From NCBI GenBank assembly GCA_002345625.1, contig DDWE01000112.1:1-5962 (forward strand): a stretch of 5,962 bases of DNA. The letters are read 5' to 3'. Positions 1 through 4,491 of this stretch are shown here, piece after piece. Each line of letters opens with the position of its first letter. Position 1 is the first letter of the stretch. A program made the position numbers and the translations under genes. The DNA comes from Desulfuromonadaceae bacterium UBA2294. Lineage in GTDB: Bacteria > Desulfobacterota > Desulfuromonadia > Desulfuromonadales > UBA2294. Below the pieces are notes generated by a model. The model was not told the DNA's origin, did not search any database, and saw only the letters and a program-made list of their open reading frames with translations.

Positions 1-194
1 GCCGGGCTCTGGTCACTCACGCTCTGGCCGCTGCTGTTGCCGCCGGCGCCGGGCGCGCCCTGCTCGAAGTCCGCGTCGGCAATGCCGGTGCTATCGGCCT
101 CTACCGGGCTTTCGGCTTTACCGATTGCGGGGTGCGCAAGCGCTATTATGCCGATGGTGAAGATGCGCTGTTGATGGAGCTGAGCCTTATTTGA
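1..194 (+). CDS. rimI: Ribosomal-protein-alanine N-acetyltransferase RimI, C-terminal 63 residues (5' end outside window)
   Basis: This is the C-terminal part of a GNAT-fold acetyltransferase of the RimI type, which transfers an acetyl group from acetyl-CoA to the N-terminal alanine of ribosomal protein S18 in the cytoplasm. The frame (codons from position 3, stop TGA at 192-194) reads through family hallmarks in order: LLEVRVGNAGAIGLYRAFGF, then GVRKRYYADGEDALLMEL. The N-x-x-A-x-x-LY-x-x-x-GF stretch is the last acetyl-CoA/fold motif, with the tyrosine family members use as general acid. The YY-x-DGEDALLM tail is characteristic of RimI rather than of GNATs in general. Full-length RimI is about 150 residues, so roughly the last 40% is present. 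The tail looks intact. The following gene starts 130 bp downstream, so co-transcription is not obvious. Confidence 0.85.
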   Translation, partial: RALVTHALAAAVAAGAGRALLEVRVGNAGAIGLYRAFGFTDCGVRKRYYADGEDALLMELSLI

Positions 195-234
195 TCCGAC
201 CGATTCTGCGGATCAGACAGATCAGTCGGATCAA
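191..234 (+). terminator. Perfect 10-bp inverted repeat at the end of rimI, weak terminator candidate
   Basis: TTGATCCGAC (191-200) is the exact reverse complement of GTCGGATCAA (225-234), with a 24-nt loop. The stem includes the rimI stop codon. A smaller alternative stem, TGATCC (192-197) with GGATCA (210-215), is also possible. No T tract follows on either strand, so a canonical Rho-independent terminator is not supported. The pairing may simply be a by-product of the 9-bp repeat. It is listed because it is the only structure between rimI and the next gene. Confidence 0.25.
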
Positions 235-237
235 CGG
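193..237. repeat. Five degenerate 9-bp tandem repeats overlapping the rimI stop codon
   Basis: GAT begins at 193, 202, 211, 220 and 229, exactly every 9 bp: GATCCGACC, GATTCTGCG, GATCAGACA, GATCAGTCG, GATCAACGG. Four of the five units begin with GATC. The array starts inside the rimI stop codon and ends in the intergenic region. Read in the frame of the GAT codons it would give a D-x-x repeat peptide, but that frame has a stop at 181-183 upstream and another at 244-246 downstream, so it is not coding now. It looks like a decayed minisatellite. The exact 9-bp phase is seen directly; any function is unknown. Confidence 0.6.
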
Positions 238-255
238 CCAAAATAACCTCAAGCA

Positions 256-284
256 TTGAACCAGCGCGAAAAAACTGCCATAGT
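256..284 (+). promoter_or_regulatory. Possible sigma-70-type promoter for the caspase/FGE-like gene
   Basis: TTGAAC (256-261) and CATAGT (279-284) are separated by exactly 17 bp and match the -35 and -10 consensus at four of six positions each. Transcription would start near 291, about 33 bases before the ATG at 324. The match is weak and read by eye. It is supported mainly by the correct spacing and by lying in the gap just upstream of the gene. Confidence 0.3.
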
Positions 285-311
285 GCGTGAACTCAATTGT
301 TATTGATTTCC

Positions 312-317
312 AGAGGG
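312..317 (+). promoter_or_regulatory. Ribosome binding site fixing the start at 324
   Basis: AGAGGG lies 6 bases before the ATG at 324. A TTG at 297 in the same frame would add nine residues (MLLISRGRT) ahead of the signal peptide, and there is no purine-rich site in front of it. The AGAGGG site and the immediate MKK plus hydrophobic signal sequence favour 324. Confidence 0.7.
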
Positions 318-323
318 CGAACC

Positions 324-2345
324 ATGAAAAAGATACTCCTGTTATCGGTTCTTTTGCTTTTCTTCTCGGCTGTTTCTGTTGTTGCCGCAGATAAATCGAT
401 CACTGCCAAAGCCAAGACCGCAGGCATCAGCCAAACAGCACCGCGCCGATTGGCGTTGGTGGTCGGCAACAGTGCCTATCGATATTCCGGCGCCCTGGCC
501 AACCCGGCGCGCGATGCCGAGTTGATGGCGAAAACCCTGAAAGGGGTCGGGTTCAAGTTGGTCGGTGACGGGGCGCAGACCGATCTTTCCTATGTCAGTT
601 TCAATCAGGTGGTCGAGGCCTTTGGTGACATGCTGCACGAAGGCGATGTGGCGCTTTTTTACTACTCCGGTCACGGTCTGCAGGTGGCGGGTGAAAACTA
701 TCTGGTGCCGGTCGACGCCGATATCAAGAAAGAGGCCGAAGTGCGGGTTAAGGCGGTGCCGGTCAACCTGCTTTTTGCCAAGCTCGATGGCATTCCGAAA
801 GCAGTCAACATCGTCATCCTTGATGCCTGCCGCAACAACCCTTTTGCCCGTTCCTTCCGCTCTGCCGGTGGCGGTCTTGCTTCGATGAACGCCCCATCAG
901 GAACTCTGGTCGCTTTCTCTACGGCGCCGGGGCAGGTGGCTGAAGATGGTAGCGGCAGTAATAGCGCCTATACTGCTGCTCTGGCGAAACAAATTCAGGA
1001 GCCGGGTTTGCTGGTTGAACAAGTGTTCAAACGGGTGCGCTCTGAAGTGGGCAGCGCCACAAAAGGTACCCAGACGCCGTGGGAGAACACCTCGCTGACT
1101 GGTAGTTTCAAATTTATCGATGGCGATGCGTTGTCTCTGAAAAAAGCGGCGCTGGCAAAAGCCGGCGATGCTAAAAAGGGGGAACTTGAGGCGTTATTGC
1201 GTATGGAGGAGGAAGCGGCGCTGCAAAAGAAGCGAGAACAGATCGAGCTTGAACACAAAGCCGCCGAACTGGCGAGACTCGATGCGCAGATATCAGAGAT
1301 GAAAATGCGGCTTGGTAGCGGCACTGCGAGTGGCAATGATAGCCTCAAGGCAATGGTTGCGATGGTTCAGAAGCGTGAAGGGCAAGTGAAACAACTGGAA
1401 CTTCTGCGTCAGCAGCGTGAGTCGGAAGAACTGAAGCGCCAGCAGGAGATTGAACAGCTGAAAGTTGCCGCGAAGGAGAAGCGTCGAGCTGCTGTCGATG
1501 CCGATATTGCTGACTACCAGACGGTAGCTGATTCCCCCTACGGAAAGGATCTGGTCGATGCTGCGTGGCAGAGCTTGGTTGGCAACTACCCCATAGCTGC
1601 AGAGGTGTCGAAGGGCGATGTTGCTACACTACGCAAGGCTGTCGTAGAGGGGAAGTCGCTGGTTGAATTGGTTTCTGGCGAGCTGGTTGCTGTCCCCGGC
1701 GGCTGTTTTCAGATGGGGGACGCCTTTGGCGAAGGTAGTAGCAATGAAACTCCTGTTCATGAGGTCTGCCTGAATTCCTTTTTTATAGGCAAAACTGAAG
1801 TGACTCAAGCGCAGTGGCGGCAGGTCATGGGAGGTAATCCGTCCTATTTCTTCGATTGTGGTGATGATTGCCCAGTGGAAAAAGTTAGTTGGAATGACGT
1901 GCAAAACTACCTGAAGAAACTAAATACTCTAACAGGTAAGAACTTCCGTCTGCCGACTGAAGCTGAATGGGAATACGCGGCGCGCAGCGGCGGAAAACAG
2001 TCAAAATATGCCGGTGGAGACAACGTTGATGCTGTGGCTTGGTATGCAAAAAACAGCAGCAAAAAAACTCATCCGGTTGGGCAAAAAGAGCCGAATGGAT
2101 TGGGTCTTTATGACATGGGCGGCAATGTCTGGGAGTGGTGCCAAGACTGGTATGATCCAGATTACTATGGTCAAAGCCCACGAAATGATCCACAGGGGGG
2201 TGCTTCGGGATCGTTCCGCGTAAATCGAGGTGGAAGTTGGGGCGGAGCTGACGTTAACGCACGGACTACTAGTCGATACAGAAACGAGCCCCGCGACCGC
2301 TACGATGATCTAGGTTTCCGGCTTGTCTTGACGTCAGGTCAGTAG
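324..2345 (+). CDS. Exported caspase-domain protein with coiled coil and C-terminal FGE-sulfatase-like domain
   Basis: The protein has 673 residues. Residues 1-22 form a Sec signal peptide (KK, then a hydrophobic run, probable cleavage after VVAA; no lipobox), so it should act in the periplasm or outside the cell. Residues 42-265 are a caspase p20-type (peptidase C14, metacaspase-like) domain: RRLALVVGNSAY opens it, the catalytic His is H117 in YYSGHG and the catalytic Cys is C169 in VILDACRNNPF. Both catalytic residues are present, so it may be an active cysteine protease. Residues 285-390 are rich in E, K, Q, L and A and look like a coiled coil. Residues 455-670 form a formylglycine-generating-enzyme-like (SUMF1, C-type-lectin-fold) domain: GGCFQMGD, IGKTEVTQAQW, FRLPTEAEWEYAAR, GLYDMGGNVWEWCQDW and RGGSW...GFRLVL. 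Cysteine pairs C461/C482 and C512/C516 could form disulfides, as fits export. The cysteines that FGE uses for catalysis after RGGSW are absent, so this part is more likely a binding or structural module. Substrate and role are unknown. The gene appears monocistronic. Confidence 0.88.
   Translation: MKKILLLSVLLLFFSAVSVVAADKSITAKAKTAGISQTAPRRLALVVGNSAYRYSGALANPARDAELMAKTLKGVGFKLVGDGAQTDLSYVSFNQVVEAFGDMLHEGDVALFYYSGHGLQVAGENYLVPVDADIKKEAEVRVKAVPVNLLFAKLDGIPKAVNIVILDACRNNPFARSFRSAGGGLASMNAPSGTLVAFSTAPGQVAEDGSGSNSAYTAALAKQIQEPGLLVEQVFKRVRSEVGSATKGTQTPWENTSLTGSFKFIDGDALSLKKAALAKAGDAKKGELEALLRMEEEAALQKKREQIELEHKAAELARLDAQISEMKMRLGSGTASGNDSLKAMVAMVQKREGQVKQLELLRQQRESEELKRQQEIEQLKVAAKEKRRAAVDADIADYQTVADSPYGKDLVDAAWQSLVGNYPIAAEVSKGDVATLRKAVVEGKSLVELVSGELVAVPGGCFQMGDAFGEGSSNETPVHEVCLNSFFIGKTEVTQAQWRQVMGGNPSYFFDCGDDCPVEKVSWNDVQNYLKKLNTLTGKNFRLPTEAEWEYAARSGGKQSKYAGGDNVDAVAWYAKNSSKKTHPVGQKEPNGLGLYDMGGNVWEWCQDWYDPDYYGQSPRNDPQGGASGSFRVNRGGSWGGADVNARTTSRYRNEPRDRYDDLGFRLVLTSGQ
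2220..2330 (+). other. DGR-variable-region-like 3' end of the FGE-like domain (candidate)
   Basis: Residues 633-668 run from VNRGGSW to GFRLVL. Between these fixed anchors the sequence is rich in D, N, T, R and Y, with many codons of the form NNC or NNT (GGC, GAC, AAC, AGT, TAC, AAC, GAC, TAC, GAT, GAT). Diversity-generating retroelements are known to mutate adenines, often in AAC codons, in this same segment of C-type-lectin/FGE-fold proteins. The resemblance is at the level of position and codon type. No template repeat or reverse transcriptase is visible in the window, and ordinary FGE-like proteins share the anchors. Confidence 0.28.
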
Positions 2346-2363
2346 TGCAGGAAAAAGGCGGCA

Positions 2364-2375
2364 GGGACAGACACC
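2364..2375. repeat. GGGACAGACACC motif, possible end of a REP/RAYT- or IS-related element
   Basis: GGGACAGACACC followed by TTTT lies 18 bp after the stop codon of the caspase/FGE-like gene. From memory, this dodecamer recurs in intergenic regions of many proteobacteria, often near IS200-like or REP-associated transposases. No transposase, partner inverted copy or second copy is visible here. It is therefore at best a solitary remnant. Confidence 0.25.
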
Positions 2376-2407
2376 TTTTGGAAATCAGGCAGTCAGGTCT
2401 TAATCAG

Positions 2408-2436
2408 GTATCATGCTCTTGGCCCAATTTTATAGT
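2408..2436 (+). promoter_or_regulatory. Possible promoter for pyrKD
   Basis: TATAGT (2431-2436) matches the -10 consensus at five of six positions and lies in an AT-rich patch of the gap before pyrK. The hexamer 17 bp upstream, GTATCA (2408-2413), matches the -35 box poorly, at three of six positions. Transcription would start near 2443 and leave a leader of about 115 bases. A leader of that length could carry regulation, but no PyrR-binding consensus was recognised. Confidence 0.25.
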
Positions 2437-2463
2437 GTTAGTTTCTGGCAAATGAAACAGGAC

Positions 2464-2480
2464 ACAACTGCATCAGTTGT
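2464..2480 (+). other. Perfect 7-bp hairpin in the probable pyrK leader
   Basis: ACAACTG (2464-2470) and CAGTTGT (2474-2480) are exact reverse complements around a 3-base CAT loop. The next bases are TTCGC, not a T run, so this is not a standard terminator. As DNA it could be an operator. As RNA it lies between the possible -10 box at 2431 and the pyrK ribosome binding site. Function is unassigned. Confidence 0.4.
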
Positions 2481-2558
2481 TTCGCAAAATTGATTCTCTT
2501 TCGGGTTTTGCCGGGCTTAACCCAACCGATGTTTGACCGTTAACCGGAGTCATTTCGC

Positions 2559-3422
2559 ATGAAAAATTACAAAACCATCGTACTGTCCAACCACGAGATC
2601 TCGCCCGATTATTTCCGGATGCGGATTCTCTCCCCCGGTTTTGCTGCCAAGGCGCAGCCGGGGCAGTTTGTTATGGTCCGCACCGAGCTGATGCTGCCGA
2701 CCATGCTGCGGCGTCCGTTCGGTATCTTCCGCGTCGGCTGTCTTCCGGCCGAGTGCGACGGCCTGCCGCCGCGCGAGTATATGGAGATCCTCTACAAGGT
2801 GGTGGGGCAGGGGACGAAGATCCTCAGCGAACTGCATCAGGGCGACCGGGTCGAGCTGCTCGGGCCTCTGGGGAGCGGCTTCGATCTTGGTACACCGGGC
2901 AAGGCGAAGCTGCTGGTTGGCGGCGGGATCGGACTGGTGCCGCTGTTCATGCTCGGTGAGGCGCTGATTAAACGCGGTGAAAAAGTTCGTCTGCTCATGG
3001 GCGGGCGCACTCGCGACGATATTCTGGCGGTGACCGAATTCGAGCGCAGCGGGGTTGAGACCTATGTCTCTACTGATGACGGCAGCCTCGGCGAGAACGG
3101 CCTGGTGACCAAGGTGCTGGAGCGCAAGCTCGGCAAGCACCCCGACGCCGAAGTCTTTGCCTGCGGCCCGACGCCGATGCTGTCCGCGGTCGCCAATATG
3201 TGCGCCGCGCATAACGTGTCGCTTCAGGTGTCGCTGGAGGCGCACATGGCCTGCGGCGTCGGTGCCTGTCTCGGCTGTGTGGTCAAGGGCGTCGGCCACA
3301 GCGACAGCAACCCGCACTACCTCTGTACCTGCAAGGCCGGTCCGGTGTTTAACGCCGCCGATCTTGATTGGGGGAAGGCTGTCGTTGCCGGCAGCGACTG
3401 TGCCGGGGGAGGGTGTAAATAA
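2559..3422 (+). CDS. pyrK: Dihydroorotate dehydrogenase B (NAD+), electron-transfer subunit PyrK
   Basis: PyrK is the iron-sulfur flavoprotein subunit of class 1B dihydroorotate dehydrogenase. It carries electrons from the FMN of PyrD through a [2Fe-2S] cluster and FAD to NAD+, in the cytoplasm, as part of de novo pyrimidine synthesis. The 287 residues show a ferredoxin-reductase-like layout. The FAD-binding barrel is at about 1-105, with QPGQFVMV at 33-40 and the RRPFGIF motif at 51-57. The NAD-binding domain is at about 115-225, with VGGGIGLVPLF at 120-130 and the ACGPTPML motif at 201-208. The cluster ligands are C232, C237 and C240 in MACGVGACLGC and most likely C258 in CKAGPVF. GGAG at 2546-2549 lies 9 bases before the ATG. 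The stop overlaps the pyrD start, so the two are probably made in equal amounts. It is longer than many PyrK proteins (around 255-265) and has extra CX4C motifs at 61-66 and 281-286. Confidence 0.95.
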   Translation: MKNYKTIVLSNHEISPDYFRMRILSPGFAAKAQPGQFVMVRTELMLPTMLRRPFGIFRVGCLPAECDGLPPREYMEILYKVVGQGTKILSELHQGDRVELLGPLGSGFDLGTPGKAKLLVGGGIGLVPLFMLGEALIKRGEKVRLLMGGRTRDDILAVTEFERSGVETYVSTDDGSLGENGLVTKVLERKLGKHPDAEVFACGPTPMLSAVANMCAAHNVSLQVSLEAHMACGVGACLGCVVKGVGHSDSNPHYLCTCKAGPVFNAADLDWGKAVVAGSDCAGGGCK

Positions 3423-4369
3423 TGTCCAGTCACAAGGAAAAGACGATGCCTGTTGTCCGTCCGAGTCTCGCGGTTGAAGTCGCCGGCCTCAAACTGAAAA
3501 ACCCGGTGATGCCGGCCTCCGGCACCTTCGGCTACGGCGAGGAGTATGCACCGTATTTCGATCTCAACCGCCTCGGCGCCCTGGTGACCAAGGGCTTGTC
3601 GCTCAACCCCAAGGCCGGCAACCCGACGCCCCGCATCGCCGAGACCACCAGCGGTATGCTTAACGCCATAGGCCTGCAGAATGTCGGCATCGACGCCTTT
3701 GTGACCGCCAAGGTGCCGGTCTATCGCGGTCTGCAGACGCCGGTGATTGCCAACTTCTTTGGCAACACCCTGGAAGAGTACGGTGAGGTGGCGAAAAAGC
3801 TCAACGATGTTCCCGAGGTGAATGCGGTGGAGCTCAACATCTCCTGCCCCAATGTTAAGCAGGGGGGCATCGTCTTCGGCACCGACCCGAGCGCCGCCGC
3901 TCAGGTGGTGGCGCTGGTGCGCAAGGCGCTCTCCAAGCCGCTGATCGTCAAACTCACCCCCAACGTCACCGACATCACCGTCATCGCCCGGGCGGTGGAG
4001 GAGGCCGGTGCCGACGCCATCAGTTGCATCAACACCATCACCGGCATGGCCATCGACGTCAAGACCCGCCAGCCGAAGATCGCCAACCGCACCGGCGGTC
4101 TCTCCGGCCCGGCGATCCGCCCGGTGGCCGTGCGCATGGTCCATCAGGTGGTGCAGGCGGTGAAGATCCCGGTCATCGGTATCGGCGGCATCATGTGCGC
4201 CGCCGATGCACTCGAATTCCTCATTGTCGGCGCCAAAGCGGTGCAGGTCGGCACGGCCAACTTTATCGACCCGCAGGCGATGCTGACGATTATTGATGGC
4301 ATCGAGGCGTTTCTGGTCGACGAGGGGCTGACCGACATCAACCAGGTCATCGGCAGTCTCAAACTTTAA
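3422..4369 (+). CDS. pyrD: Dihydroorotate dehydrogenase B, catalytic subunit PyrD (class 1B)
   Basis: PyrD oxidises dihydroorotate to orotate on FMN, the fourth step of pyrimidine synthesis, and works with PyrK as a heterotetramer in the cytoplasm. The 315-residue protein is a complete TIM barrel. Motifs in order: PASGTFGYGEEY (31-42), TKGLSLNPKAGNPTPRI (56-72), NAIGLQN (81-87), ELNISCPNVKQGG (137-149) with the catalytic base C142, KLTPNVTDI (177-185), CINTITGMAID (202-212), GGLSGPAIRP (225-234) and the phosphate-binding VIGIGGI (251-257) and VQVGTANF (274-281). Cysteine as base marks class 1, and the pyrK neighbour makes it 1B. The ATG at 3422 shares its A with the pyrK stop (TAATG) and has GGAGG 9 bases upstream. 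A second ATG at 3446 has AAGGA 7 bases upstream and gives a 307-residue protein, closer to the usual family start. I kept 3422 for the stop-start coupling and stronger site; either is possible. Confidence 0.95.
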   Translation: MSSHKEKTMPVVRPSLAVEVAGLKLKNPVMPASGTFGYGEEYAPYFDLNRLGALVTKGLSLNPKAGNPTPRIAETTSGMLNAIGLQNVGIDAFVTAKVPVYRGLQTPVIANFFGNTLEEYGEVAKKLNDVPEVNAVELNISCPNVKQGGIVFGTDPSAAAQVVALVRKALSKPLIVKLTPNVTDITVIARAVEEAGADAISCINTITGMAIDVKTRQPKIANRTGGLSGPAIRPVAVRMVHQVVQAVKIPVIGIGGIMCAADALEFLIVGAKAVQVGTANFIDPQAMLTIIDGIEAFLVDEGLTDINQVIGSLKL

Positions 4370-4375
4370 AGATCG

Positions 4376-4479
4376 AAGGAAAAAGGGAGAACGCAGAAAG
4401 GTTAAGGTAATCGGGGTGGTTTCGGGTAAACTTACTCTGGTTCTGAGCTGTTAGCCTTTTACCTTTCCCCTTTTTCCTT
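4376..4479 (+). terminator. Long interrupted inverted repeat after pyrD, probable terminator or intergenic repeat element
   Basis: AAGGAAAAAGGG (4376-4387) pairs perfectly with CCCTTTTTCCTT (4468-4479). Immediately inside, GAAAGGT (4396-4402) pairs perfectly with ACCTTTC (4461-4467), leaving 8 unpaired bases on the left only. Further weak pairing (AAGG at 4404-4407 with CCTT at 4455-4458) leads to a loop of about 45 bases. The left arm is nearly all purine and the right arm nearly all pyrimidine, ending in T-rich TTTATT. It begins 6 bp after the pyrD stop and fills the gap to the next gene, as a terminator would. Its size and symmetry also fit a mobile or dispersed intergenic repeat; from memory similar purine/pyrimidine palindromes occur between genes in Desulfuromonadales. 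Confidence 0.5.
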
Positions 4480-4491
4480 TATTCTGGCCGC

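Noticed and set aside
2418..2436. Sigma-54 promoter (TTGGCCC followed by an AT-rich stretch)
   Set aside because: The -24-like TGGC is present, but no GC-containing -12 element (TTGCA type) occurs at the required spacing.
2503..2523. GGGTT / AACCC hairpin before the pyrK ribosome binding site
   Set aside because: Only 5 bp of stem with an 11-base loop and no extension; likely chance.
2346..2558. Small gene, riboswitch or PyrR site in the gap before pyrK
   Set aside because: No start codon with a good ribosome binding site opens a sensible frame here, and no known riboswitch core or PyrR-binding consensus was recognised. Only the motif, possible promoter and hairpin listed were supportable.
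2550..3317. 255-codon open frame on the minus strand
   Set aside because: Antisense to pyrK with the same H/R/A-rich shadow composition and no recognisable domain.
3317..4144. 275-codon open frame on the minus strand
   Set aside because: Antisense to the pyrK end and pyrD. It is low-complexity in H, G, D and R, has no motif, and overlaps two confidently identified genes.
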